Origin: Metallyticus violacea
Lineage: Eukaryota; Arthropoda; Insecta; Mantodea; Metallyticidae
Direction: 5' to 3'
DNA: 64,000 bases
Assembly (NCBI GenBank): GCA_030762175.1
Contig: CM060831.1
Coordinates: forward strand, 79,205,001-79,269,000
This document shows, one piece after another, positions 32,501 through 43,227 of the stretch. The notes beneath the pieces are model-generated. The model was not told the origin of the DNA. It was given only the letters and a program-made list of their open reading frames with translations, and did not search any database. Numbering within the stretch: position 1 is the first letter of the stretch; every line of letters begins with the position of its first letter. The translations under genes and the position numbers were made by a program.

Positions 32501-32553
32501 AAAAGAAGCTGCCATTTAATGAACAAATGTTTTAATGGGCTGCTGTAATACTA

Positions 32554-32554
<1 letters not shown>

Positions 32555-32596
<42 letters not shown>

Positions 32597-32618
32597 CAAC
32601 AACAACAACAACAACAAA
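32555..32618 (+). repeat. Microsatellite (AAT)n followed by (AAC)n
   Basis: About 38 nt of AAT/ATA repeats switch to about 26 nt of AAC repeats. Confidence 0.95.
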
Positions 32619-33289
32619 CCAAACAACAAAACAATTAACAAGAAAGAAATAAAGAAAGAAGTAAAAATTTAAAGATCTTGATTTTGATATCAAAATATCA
32701 TATAAACATAGCGCAAAATCTAGATTGAAGTTTCTATTTTTAGAATATCTAGTATAAATCAGCTGTATATTTGAATGAATGTTTATTTCACAAACATACA
32801 AATGTACAATTTTTTTTTTTTAAATTTTACTTATCTAACTAGAATTTTTTAGAATTTAATACTACGAATATGTGAAGGTTCTGAGCTTCACTGATAAATT
32901 TTACAACTTATTTGATACAATTCTCCATTTAATCTACTCTTCCATTAATTTATGGCACATATGATTTTGTCCTACAATATTAAGGACATAAATCTTCAAT
33001 TTGTTCATGAAGCTTATCCAGGATTTCAAATGGCTATAAATGGTTATCAGCACGGCCCAGATTTTTTGATTTTTATAAACTATGAATTAGTTTTTTTAAC
33101 ATGCTAAAATAGTGTGTTTTTTTCAGTTAGTTTTTTTAAGTTTTAGCGAAAGTAAAAACACATTGAAACAAATATATGATAATATGAATTTATTTTAATT
33201 CAACTTTACTTGCATTCTCCACTGTTCTAAAATACGAAACTACATGAACACTTAAAATATCAGACTTTATGTTACCTCTAAAGAAAAGC

Positions 33290-34560
33290 TGATACATTTT
33301 TCATTGTTGCAAACCCTGGATTCTTGGTGAGCTTCAAAGAACAGGCTCCCCCACTGGCCCTGGTATTTCTTTCTTTGAAATTGTGTCAATGGTTTCCATT
33401 GCATCTTTTAGTGGTAAAGATGTGCATTCCAACCACTGAATAGCTGCAGAAAGATAACTGAAACTGGCGTTAATAAAGGCAAGTGAGGTGATGTCCTTAT
33501 TGTGAGAAACAGTTTTAGCCTTTGCTATGCAGGCTGCTTCATCATCAAAAGGATCTATAACACTCTTGATGTCTTCAAAATAGTTGGTGTAGTAGATGGT
33601 TGCTTGAAGCCAAGTACTCCAGTGGGCAATTATGGATTCTGGTGGCAGTGGTGTTTGTGGAAGCATTTCCTTGAAATGTGACTGGGAGCTTTCAGAAGGA
33701 CTTTCTTCATGGATGAAATAATATTGTTCACTCATGGGAAATATTTCCTAACCTCTTCAGCCAATCTATATATGCCGTGATATGCAGCATGGTTCAGTAG
33801 AAAATTTTCAATGATTTTCCTGCCTTGATCACACTGTTGGTTACAAGCAGTAGAAATTTCTCATCACAGTTTTCTGATAGCCATAGGATGCATAAAGCAT
33901 CGCTGATGGTGCAGGCTATGGTGCTGTAGTTCGCTTTGTCTAGCATCTTGTATAATTTGAGGCGAGGCTTACCAGGTTTTGTAGGATCTAACTTACCCAT
34001 CACATCATTAGCAAGAAGCAACCACACTATTGGTGGTCTCCTCTACTGAACTCCACGTGTAATAGTCCTGTAGTTCTGTTCTGATGAACTCAATTTTTTT
34101 CTCATATAGTTAGTGCAAATATTTTTTCCTTCAGGTTGATTTGACTGGTATCTTTTGGCCCCTGATGTTTTGAAGAAGTTTATTGAATACTGGGTTCTGT
34201 ACCACATGCCATGGCACAGTTGCTGATACTAACACTTCACATAAAAGGTGATTAAAATTGTCTATTGAAAAGTCAGAAAAACCTGAAATTAGTGATTGAA
34301 ACCAAATCCTTTGTTTCCTCTCAATGCTGTTGACATAACCTACAGACTCTTTATGTTTCAGAAAATGCAATTTTTGGTCACAGCTCACTTGCTTTTGGCA
34401 CACCTGGCAAAATACAATTTTGTCATCTGTGGTAAAATTTGGATCATTACGAACCACAGCCTAATGAATCAACATTTAGAAATCTTTCCTTTTGGCATCT
34501 TGCTATATTAGAAGTGTAAACTTCTAAATAATGCATTCAGTTTGCTTCTAAATAAGAGTT
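33290..34560 (-). pseudogene. hAT-family transposase relic with CGGBP1-like zinc finger
   Basis: Minus-strand pieces in order: FCQVCQKQVSCDQKLHFLKH (34457-34131), a C-x2-C...H zinc finger of the BED/CGGBP1 type; then LLCEVLVSATVPWHVVQNPV and NIRGQKIPVKST; then PTKPGKPRLKLYKMLDKANY, TIACTISDALCILWLSENCD and LLLVTNSVIKAGK (34027-33794); then PQTPLPPESIIAHWSTWLQA, YYTNYFEDIKSVI and LAFINASFSYLSAAIQWLEC (33735-33334). Order and wording match hAT-type transposases related to vertebrate CGGBP1. The central motif around the first Asp (usually D-TTD) is lost near 34030-34130 and frames change. In an intact element the protein cuts and pastes DNA; here it is a dead intronic relic. Confidence 0.8.
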
Positions 34561-35364
34561 ATATCCAATAATGCTTTTAATAGAACATGGCTGACAAAGA
34601 AACAGAAGACGTCTCTTCGATAGTCATTTGAGAAAGATAAGTGTTGAACGTGACTGATAACAAAATCAAATTCAGTTTGCTTCTAAAAATAAATTAATTT
34701 GGACAATGCTTTTAATATATGACAATAATGGAATTTCAAAATTAAATGCAATGATTTGTCTTTAAGGTTCATCAAGATGCATATTGTTGGCTAATATTTT
34801 AGAAATAATTTTATTGTAAATATTATTAAATTTAATGTTAACATTTTTAAACAATAGTTTTAGTCATTTTAGTTTACAATGTCTACTTAGCCATTTTTCG
34901 GTTTCATGAGATTCACTAGTGACTCCCATAATAAAGAAACGGATAATTACATTAAAATATCACAGCTAGCAAGGAACAAAATAGTTTAAAACCTAAGAAT
35001 CTGGGCCCTAGTTATCAGACATCAGCCTTTAAATATCATTTGATTATTGAAATAAAACCCAATCCTAAAATATCATACTGGTCATATATTGCATTATGTT
35101 ACACTTGGCTAGTTAATAAATCCCCTAATTAAAGTATCAAATGTATGCTAGTATTCCACAAATAGAAAGCTTTATCTATACTTTTAGAATTACATTTTGG
35201 CAGTTAAAGCCCTGTAAAATGCTGCAGTTTCTTTTCTTTTTTTCAACAATACAATACATGTGAAGCAACATAACACTTCTTTTTGATGCCTGGAGACCAA
35301 CTGCAGCATTTATAAGCATCTGCCCTACATAATTAAATGGTATGCAGAAGAAAAGCAGCCTTAC

Positions 35365-35567
35365 CTGTTTTAACAAAGTGTTATACTGCTGGAAAGAAAT
35401 TGTACCATTTTTCAGCTGTTCATCTGCTTGAGCCATAATAATGCTTATGTTCATATCTATGTCTTCTAAAGTTTCTGCTTCAAATAAATGAGGCCTCATA
35501 TCCGTATCTTCATTATATGCAGGTGAAAGTGAGGAACCAAGAGTTCTTCTTCTTTCTCTTGGGTCAT
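35365..35567 (-). CDS. Pcf11: Pcf11-like gene, exon with the helical segment
   Basis: A 203-nt exon with acceptor TTTTTACCTGCAG and donor AAACAG|GTAAGG. The first codon is completed by the G left from the previous exon, giving Asp, and the exon ends on a codon boundary. It encodes DPRERRRTLGSSLSPAYNED, TDMRPHLFEAETLED and IDMNISIIMAQADEQLKNGT, then ISFQQYNTLLKQ. Human Pcf11 has a comparable segment (a helix, then 'SGEIT', then a helix ending in HQIRQLF). This is the best single clue to the family. Confidence 0.78.
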
Positions 35568-35579
35568 CTGCAGGTAAAA

Positions 35580-36530
35580 AATATACAGAAAAATTATATA
35601 TCTGCCATTTCCATGGAAAGCTGACAGGGACCTGTTATGATATGTTTAAGCGAGAAGTTTGAAGTATTCCTGACTCTCAAGCCCACAAAGCACATCATTC
35701 TTTATACAATCTGTTATGTTAATAATGAAATCATCTAAAGTACAACATTAATAGTAAATATGCATTAAACAATAACTTTTATTGCTTTTATATGCAATAT
35801 TCTACATTATTCTTCCCTCTTCCAGTTTTTCATAATTAATTTTATTTCATATTTAAAAGTTTTAAAAAATAAATGGGAACTATGTAACAAAAACTATGAA
35901 AGAGTACAGAATTTTCATATTTTCATTGCTATAGCATGCAACTTGTCATCTAAAAGCAAAAGAATCTTAGAATGTTGGAAAATCATATATCACTTACTCG
36001 AACTTAAAAATAAGATATTTTTTCAATTAGTATTGTCACATTGTGATTTTATCTGCAATAACACCAATGATCACGTTGCCAAAAAGAGAAGCAGCATTAT
36101 ACAAAAGCTGTGACAAATTCCATCCATTCAAAGATTGATTTACTCTAAATTTTAACTTATAACTTTACAGCATTTTCTTAAAATTCTAAAAATAAATTGA
36201 TGGGAACATCTGGCAAAAGACATAAAATACAATTGCTCACAGAATAATGCTGTTGCAATATTGCGATGAATTAAGAGTCATGATTGTCTAACAAAGCACT
36301 TCGATAGGATTAGACTAATTTCTTTACTGCCCTGTCCAATGTAAAGATAAAAGGATTAGAATCACCCAGCCATCGCTATAAAATTCTATATTTATGAAAA
36401 ACATTGGAGATCAAGAGCATTAATGATTTCTATGTTAACAATACAGCTTTATCCTATACTAAATATATTAATCATGTTCACACTATTAAATTTAAAACTA
36501 ATTTTGTGTCAGAACTAATACATTTTAATT
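35580..36530. other. Intron sequence, nothing recognised
   Basis: No domain or repeat recognised next to the 35365-35567 exon. Confidence 0.5.
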
Positions 36531-36533
36531 AGC

Positions 36534-36666
36534 TGGTGAGTCGATTTAATACTCTTATGCTCCACTTACCATTAAATTATATCTAACATGTTTCAAGACC
36601 TTTGCCCCCATCATCAGCTTTGAGAATTCAATGAGTGGAGCATAAGAGTATTAAATCGACTCACCA
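36534..36666. mobile_element. PLE-derived hairpin: 32-bp inverted termini enclosing a hammerhead motif
   Basis: Arms 36534-36565 and 36635-36666 are perfect reverse complements (start TGGTGAGTCGATTTAATACT). Weaker pairing continues outside. The arm sequence is the end of the PLE copy at 9560-10215 (GGAGCATAAGAGTATTAAAT). The 69-nt loop carries a hammerhead core on the minus strand. It looks like a minimal PLE dimer with only its termini left. Confidence 0.85.
36585..36620 (-). ncRNA. Hammerhead ribozyme motif in the hairpin loop
   Basis: Minus-strand order: CTGATGA (36617-36611), T, a G-rich stem II GGGGC paired partly by G-U with GTCTT around AAAG, GAAA (36594-36591), palindromic ACATGT as stem III, then T. 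Stem I is poor. Confidence 0.6.
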
Positions 36667-37101
36667 TATAATTAAAAATGTTCACACTAACTCTACTTTA
36701 TTTAAAGAGAACCGGTTTTGGGTCAATCTTCCAGTAATAAAGAATCGGATTATATCCAGAGAAAAACATGATTAAGACAAGGCTGTAAATTTAAGTCCAA
36801 TACTGTTCAATCTCTATATACTGATGACATTCTGGATCAGACTCAAAGAGAAAAGATACATTTACCAATAATATGTTGCTTTTCATGGATAATTTAGCAA
36901 TTGGATCTACATTTAGTGGAGGATTGAGAAGAGCAATTGAAGTAGTGAATACTTTTTATAAACAATGGGGATTGAAAATTAATGAAAAGAAATCAAAGAT
37001 CTTGGTTTTTAAAAGGTTATAAGGTAAAAAAAATGATGAAAAATGGCAGTTAAACAGGAGAGAAATAGAGGTAGTAAGGAAAATTAATTATCTGGGACAA
37101 G

Positions 37102-37339
37102 ACTGCACAGATCTTATAAATAAATACTCATTGTAACCTAGAGGTTTTGTAACCAGCTGTTCTTATATGATTTTTATGTTTCATTAATGCAATCTGTATT
37201 TGTATTTTTTTATCCTACAACTCTAACATAATGTATTTCTTATTAATTATTATATATATTAATTGATTGATCTTTATAACTGTATAAAATTATCCCATAC
37301 TCTAGCTTCATACTGAACTGCAATAAATTGAAATTGAAG
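37102..37339 (+). mobile_element. Insertion of a LINE/SINE 3' end within the LINE copy
   Basis: The host sequence ...CTGGGACAAG | TTTA.GCTCTAATGG is continuous in the other LINE copy, so these 238 bp are inserted. The insert ends GCAATAAATTGAAATTGAAG, like the short-repeat tail of an I/Jockey-type LINE. No coding frame. The family is not determined. Confidence 0.6.
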
Positions 37340-37422
37340 TTTATGCTCTAATGGAAGTTGGAATAAGCAGACAAAAATAGCAATAGCAAAAGAAAAAGCA
37401 GCTATGAGTATTATAAGAGCAT

Positions 37423-37812
37423 TCAATTAAAAATGAATGTAAGAATCCACACAGTGAAACTACCATAATCTTATAAACAATGTCACAGTTTATCTACAGG
37501 CTGAAGATGGGAGGGATCACTCTCAAAACATATGTCCAGATTTTTATGTAAGTGAATGGAGTTAGTGTGAAAAAAAACTGTATTACATTGTTTATATATA
37601 TACCACTCCATTGTCAACAGCTTCGTAAGTACATTTAATTGAGTATCATAATCTTGTTGAATTAAAAGTAAAAATTCTAACATCATATCAATATATTAAA
37701 CTCTCTTGACGTTTCACATTAAAACTTTTTTTATTAAAGATTTTAATTTGAAACGTCAAGAGAGTTTAATATATTGACATGATTTTAGAAGTTTTGCTTT
37801 TAATTCAACAAG
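37423..37812 (+). mobile_element. PLE-type terminal fragment with its own fold-back, inserted into the LINE
   Basis: A perfect 13-bp duplication ATTATAAGAGCAT (37410-37422 and 37813-37825) brackets the insert. It carries a degenerate hammerhead core (CTGAAGATGGGAGGGATC at 37501, with AAAA in place of GAAA), CACTCCATTGTCAACAGCTT and, at 37648-37724 versus about 37741-37818, a long inverted repeat (CTCTCTTGACGTTTCA and its complement). Confidence 0.75.
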
Positions 37813-38869
37813 ATTATAAGAGCATGTTTAAGAAAAATTCCTGATATAAGATTGAATTGGCTGGAAAGAACATACACAACAGTAGAAGCTAAAATGTTGT
37901 AGGGGTCAGAAATTTGGGGTATAGAGGACGCATGGAAAGATGTTGGTAAAAATAAATATAAGTTTTTATAAATTAATTTTAGGTTAACAACTTCATCCCC
38001 AAATTGTATAGCACAGCTAGAATTAGGTAGGTAATCCATAAAGAATAAAATAATTATAAGAATTATGAAATATTTATTCAGAATTACCACATTAGAAGAC
38101 AGTGATATTATTAAAGAATGTTTTAGAATATGTAAGTGCAAAGAATCGTGATATTTCAAAGTGCAGGAAATTTTACAATAGATAGGAAAAGTATGAATAA
38201 ATAGGGAATACCAAAAAAGAGGATTTTGGAAAGACATAAATCTAAGAATGGAAGATATTGAACGACAAGAAATAATTAGTAGTTAGGTGAAAAGAGTTCA
38301 TTGAGACTTTATAGGGGAATAAAAATAGTATGGAGTAGGGAAAATATATGTAGAACAATGTGATAAGTCAGGTAGAGAAGGGTTTGCTTGGGCTAGAACT
38401 GGAGTTATGGATTTAAAAGGATTAGGATGTGATAAAGGAATAGGAAATTGTTTAATGTGTGGAGAAACCAATACAGATTTTCATTGTTTGCTATATTGTA
38501 ATCAAACCAAGTTATGGAGAGAAAAGGTTTGGAATAAAAAATGGGAAAATTTAGAGGGGGGATATTAATTAGAAAGATTTTTACTGTAAAAGGAGAAAAG
38601 GATACAAAAAATGATAGGGAACTACTTGGGCAAAGTTAGAGAGAAATGGATAAGAATGATTATGAGGAAGATAATGAGAAACCTTAGAAGTGTTATAATT
38701 TATATAAACAGGATGGATAATACAGAAATAAATACAATGATCACCAATACACTGATAACCTGCAGTTGTGTATATTGAGATCAGACTAACAAGTAACTCT
38801 ATGAAGAAAATATTTAGAAGAGATAAATAAGATTAGTATTAACATTTTTAAAAAATTGAGTGGAAATTG

Positions 38870-39143
38870 TAACATACACACCACTAAAATTCAATAAAAT
38901 TGAAGACTACTTTCGGGAGCCATCGCTCCTATCATCAGTTTCTGGTCGACTGCCGGTCTCTTTGTTTGTGCTAGGTCGATTCATTTCTGGTGGAGGTTTA
39001 ATGAACTTTTGATTTAGTACATCATTTGGCGGGATTTCGAAATTAAAAACTTTTTCTTTATTCTTCCAAATATAGATGTTTTCCCAGACTGTAAATTCAG
39101 TTTTTCCTTTAATGTTTTTAAGTAATTTGGGGTAATATAACAA
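38870..39143 (-). pseudogene. PLE endonuclease C-terminal part, inverted arm
   Basis: The minus-strand frame reads YYPKLLKNIKGKTEFTVWEN, IYIWKNKEKVFNFEIPPNDV and KFIKPPPEMNRPSTNKETG. This matches the last part of the plus-strand endonuclease (near 40040-40195). Only the domain end is present, without GIY-YIG. Confidence 0.85.
38901..38942 (-). ncRNA. Hammerhead ribozyme motif, decayed stems
   Basis: Minus-strand CTGATGA (38938-38932), TA, a perfect GGAGC/GCTCC stem II around GATG, C, GAAA (38914-38911). Stem III has changed from ACTAGT to AGTAGT and stem I from GGAA/TTCC to GAAA/TTCA, so it is probably inactive. Confidence 0.68.
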
Positions 39144-39147
39144 ATAT

Positions 39148-40028
39148 TACAAACAAAATTTTGGTCTGACAATGGGTAGCCCACTATCACCAATATTGGC
39201 AGACATTTTCATGAGTGCTTTAGAAATTAGAATAGTAAATAGTTTCCCTTGGATATTTAAGACTTGGTATCGCTATGTGGATGATATTTTTGCAATAGTA
39301 CCAGAAAGACACTTGGATGATGCACTAAAGTTACTTAACTTACAGGAAAAAACAGTTAAATTCACTATGAAGAGAGAATGCAATAAACAGTTACCTTTCT
39401 TGGATATTAAGATAATTAAAAAAGAAAATCACCTAAACTTTGGCATGTACAGAAAACCTATACACACGGATAATTACATTAAATATAACAGTTTTAATCC
39501 AGTTCCTCACAAACATGCAGTTTTAAATAGTCTTGCATACAGACTGGTTAATGTTCTAATGGACAAAGAGGAATATGAACTGGAAATGAATAATATAATG
39601 GATACAGCTATAGAAAATGACTTCAAACAAGAAGTTGTGCACAAGAAAATAGAGCAAAGAATAAAAAGAAAATTAGAGACACCACTACACTTACTCCCAT
39701 CAAAGAGAAAAACAGAACATACAAAAAATTCACGTACCACCTATCAGCCTTTTATAAATTTCAAAAGATTTTTAAAAGATACAACATTGTTTTGGCTCCA
39801 AAAAATAATTATTCCATTAAAAATATCCTTAACTCAAGACAAAAAGAAGATAACCTACAAGAAGAAGATAAATCAGGAATATATCAGATAAATTGTAATG
39901 ATTGTGAAAAAATTTATGTTGGAAAGACCAAAAGAAACATAAAAACAAGAGCTAAAGAACACATTAGGAATATAAACCAAAAACAAGAAGAAAAATCAGC
40001 GGTAGCTTGGCACTTTTGGAAAGAATAA
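39148..40028 (+). pseudogene. PLE reverse transcriptase and GIY-YIG endonuclease, frameshifted
   Basis: RT part (39172-39720): MGSPLSPILADIFMSALEIR and FKTWYRYVDDIFAIVPERHL with the YVDD catalytic box, then LPFLDIKIIKKENHLNFGMY. A shift in the A-rich stretch near 39723 moves the coding frame, then GIYQINCNDCEKIYVGKTKR, AKEHIRNINQKQEEKSAVAW and HFWKE follow (39792-40028, other frame). The N-terminal third of the RT is missing. The RT copies element RNA while the endonuclease opens the target; PLEs lack the LINE-type endonuclease. Confidence 0.9.
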
Positions 40029-40230
40029 CATTAATAAAAACCCCAAATTACTTAAAAATATTAAAGGAAAAACTGAACTTACAGTCTGGGAAAACATCTA
40101 TATTTGGAAGAATAAAGAGAAAGTTTTTAATTTCGAAATCCCGCCAAGTGATGTGCTAATACAAAAGTTCATTAAACCTCCACCAGAGATGAATTGACCT
40201 GCCACAAACAACGAGACCAGCAGTCGACCA

Positions 40231-40272
40231 GGAACTGATGATAGGAGCGATGGATCCCGAAACTAGTCTTCC
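40231..40272 (+). ncRNA. Hammerhead ribozyme motif (best stem I)
   Basis: Stem I GGAA, core CTGATGA (40235-40241), TA, stem II GGA...TCC with loss of one pair, core GAAA (40259-40262), palindromic stem III ACTAGT, cleavage-site C (40268), and TTCC closing stem I. Stem III (ACTAGT) differs from ACCGGT and ACATGT in the other subfamilies but is equally self-complementary. Confidence 0.78.
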
Positions 40273-40739
40273 ATTTTATTGAATTTTAGTGGTGTGTATG
40301 TTACAATTTCGAATCAATTTTTTAAAAATGTTAATATTTGACACCACTGTTACAAAAGTTCACTATATTTTATAAGATTAGTATTATTCTACTTTATTTT
40401 TAGATCTTATTTTATAATGAATTGACAAAGTATGTACATTTGAATGTAGTATAGTATGTAGTCTATATGGATTTATCTGCAAAAAATTTAAATTTCAATA
40501 GAATACCTAAACCTAAGTCTTCCGGTTATTCCAGCAGGAAACTGCTGATGACAAGGGTTCAGTAATTAGTTAAATAAGTAAAATTAAATAACAATGTATT
40601 GAAAAAAATTTAATTGATGTAATTATGATATTATGAAACTAGCTATAAAGGAAGGTAGGATAAATGTAATTTTAATTGGAATGTTATTCGGTGAAGTAAA
40701 AACCATTTATTTAACTACCCTCACTTCCATAACACTAGT

Positions 40740-40880
40740 TGTCAACAGCTGAGGATGGGAGTGAGTGCTTCAGAAAAAAGTCCTAGTATTATGTAAGTGA
40801 AGTTAGTGTGAACATGTTTAATACACTAATGTAAGATATATTACCACTCCATTATATACAGCTTCATAAATACAGTTTAT
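40740..40880 (+). mobile_element. PLE terminal fragment with altered hammerhead
   Basis: TCAACAG, CTGAGGA (40749-40755), TGGGAGTGAGTGCTTCA, GAAA (40773), TTATGTAAGTGAAGTTAGTG and CACTCCATTATATACAGCTT share their order and much of their sequence with the insert at 37423-37812. Stem II is unstable. Confidence 0.6.
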
Positions 40881-41151
40881 TTAATAATACAGCTTTAGTT
40901 ACAGAACATTTGCTTCATAAGTTTTAGGAAAGTTTCAACATATATTTGCTAAAACATGTTGCTTGCTACGGAAATATCCCATAAAATTAGCAGTATACAA
41001 GATATAAAATAATTTAACTATTTATTTTCCAATTTACTCTTTATGTAATTTTTTATGACAAGTGATGCTGAAATACATGAATATTTCTTATGAAACTATA
41101 TACACCTTTCCAATCCTTATATATAGATGATCTGGATGAATGAATAGCCAG

Positions 41152-41170
41152 CCCCCCCCCCCCCCCCCCC
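41152..41170 (+). repeat. Poly-C run, 19 nt
   Basis: Uninterrupted C run in AT-rich surroundings. Its length may be uncertain in the assembly. Confidence 0.9.
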
Positions 41171-41295
41171 GAATAAGAACACAATTTTCAATTTTTTTCC
41201 CCCCATATTTATAGCCTTGCCATAAAATTTACTACATGAATTAGAAGTAAAAACTTAAAAATGCATTGACTGATATAGAGGTTATCATCAGCCTG

Positions 41296-41582
41296 TGTCT
41301 GTTGGTCCTGGTGGTCTAGCGATAACCATACTTGTATTGTACACCCAAGATCACCGGTTCAATTCTGGCAAGTATTGATGTGTTTTTTTCCGGCATAAAA
41401 TCCTAAGTATGACTTTCTTCGGAAAGGAAGTAAAGCCATGGGTCCTGTGTCTATATTTACAGCACAAAAAAGAACCTCAAGCCTGAACGAAGAGGCCTCT
41501 GAGAAAAATTTACCGGCCATTTTATGTCCTGAAATAAATGGGATGCTGATGAGCATCCGTAAATAAAACAATTAAAACAAAA
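41296..41582 (+). mobile_element. Family-A SINE
   Basis: A complete plus-strand copy starting near GGTCCTGGTGGTCTAGCGAT, with B box GGTTCAATTC, AAGTATGACTTTCTTCGG, AACCTCAAGCCTGAACGAAG and GAGCATCCGTAAATAAA. A perfect 12-bp target duplication, ATCATCAGCCTG, lies at 41284-41295 and 41583-41594. Confidence 0.92.
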
Positions 41583-41599
41583 ATCATCAGCCTGCATGT

Positions 41600-43200
41600 T
41601 TTATTTTTCCCTCCTCCTTTCAGATGTTGCTTTCCTAATGAATTAAGCATTAATAATCTGTTATGTACTCTCTTTCTGATCTCACTGTTCATTTTTGCTT
41701 AACCTATCCTCTTCTGTGCTTATCTTAGATTTAATGTCTGATGTTTCTTCCACAGTACTATTTTTAGAGAACTAATTTCTCTCTTCTGCGAACTACTATA
41801 TTTGCTTTTACAAATTCAGTAATTTTGTCTTAACACTATATTTTTATCTTCTATTATTTTAAAATTAACTAATTATAATGCTTCCTTTACGAAACTTCCT
41901 GAATCAATCCAGTGGTGCTCCAATAACCACCTAAAAACTAATGGCTTAAATCTTATCACATTATGTTCAACATACCATCACAATTATCACTGATGATACT
42001 ACAATTAAAGTTGCATTATGATTGTTATAATCTAGGATTGTATAATTTAGGATTGTTATCCAATTAGAATATTGTTTTCTGTAGCATATATTATGTAGCA
42101 ATATTGTATTTATACCTTTTTGAAGATGAAGTGTATCTTAAAAAAATATACATAGTTACATTAATATTGTTAATTTAATTGAATCTAATGATTAAAAAAG
42201 TTTTAATTTAAACGAGTGCTTTACATAAATGGGCATGAAAGCATAGTGTGTGCAGTAAGCAGACAAAATGCTCCACCTCTGTTGCTAGCAGTGATCAATG
42301 TTATATCCTATTAGACTGATTTTTGGCAATTTAAGAACTAAAATTTTGTGAACATTGTTGTAAAATTAAAAAATAAACAATGAAAATAGATAGGTGAAAC
42401 TAAATTGCACTTTATAACTGTTTATTAATTATAAACTACCCTTCTGTCTGAATACAGTATCCTATTTAATTATCATTTAATTTAATGCTACAAGCATCTG
42501 TTGACTAAAAATCTTTAATAATTCATTACATAAAATAGGAAATAAACATTCCCTTGACAATATATAGGTTAATAAATTATATGTAACATATTTCCCAAAA
42601 CAATCACCAAAATAATATTTCTAAGGCTTTCATTGTTGATACTCATATTATTAAATTTAACATGTCCAGGTTGTTGAGCTATGGTCTGTAAGTTTGCTTC
42701 AAAACCAAAGCTTTTGCTGGCAACTGCAATAGGTATCATGAACGATGAATTGCTATTACTTGTATAATGGTCTCAGATAAGTTATGTTTGGTGTTTATAG
42801 TTCAGCAAGTGTTAATGGATTTCACTTACTCAACCATAAACATCACAAATCACTTCACTTGCTACTGATATACCAGTAATAACTCATTTTCACAATTTTT
42901 ATAATAATTTCAGATTTTTATTAGGAACCTCTAAGGTTTCTAGCTATCTTGACATAAAAAACACAATCACTTGAACCTTTTACTCAAATAACCATGAACA
43001 TGACATTTAAAATACATATTCTGATTTCTGTACACTCAGCTGCTGTATTTAATGAGAATAACAATTATTAGATATGACATATAATTTTGAATTTATTACA
43101 ATCTGTTATTTTAGTGCTCTAATGAAAATAAACCTTTTCATTAAAATAAAGAAACCATTAAAATATGTTGCTAACATTTTAATACTTATATTTAGCCTTT
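41600..43200. other. Intron sequence, nothing recognised
   Basis: AT-rich sequence without recognisable coding or repeat features. Confidence 0.5.
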
Positions 43201-43227
43201 AAATCTTATTTGTAATTAAAATAGTAC

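Larger units (their letters stand above)
36700..38800 (+). mobile_element. Second copy of the LINE, 3' half, with two later insertions
   Basis: The RT text CKFSPILFNLYIDD (with a shift) and the C-terminal Cys/His box KGIGNCLMCGETNTDFHCLL, near 38430-38500, match the LINE at 19410-24170 in order. Compared with that copy it is interrupted at 37102-37339 by a 3'-UTR-like sequence ending AATAAATTGAAATTGAAG and at 37423-37812 by a PLE-type fragment. Everything is full of stops. Confidence 0.83.
38842..40373 (+). mobile_element. Penelope-like element inserted as an inverted dimer, 13-bp target duplication
   Basis: AAGATTAGTATTA occurs at 38829-38841 and 40374-40386. Between them lie a short minus-strand part (38842 to about 39143: end of the endonuclease, ribozyme and terminus) and a longer plus-strand part (about 39144-40373: RT, endonuclease, ribozyme and terminus). 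The two termini are inverted repeats of about 300 bp. The plus-strand part extends about 40 bp beyond the inverted repeat before the right duplication. One pair of duplications around both arms means that both were inserted together. Confidence 0.9.
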
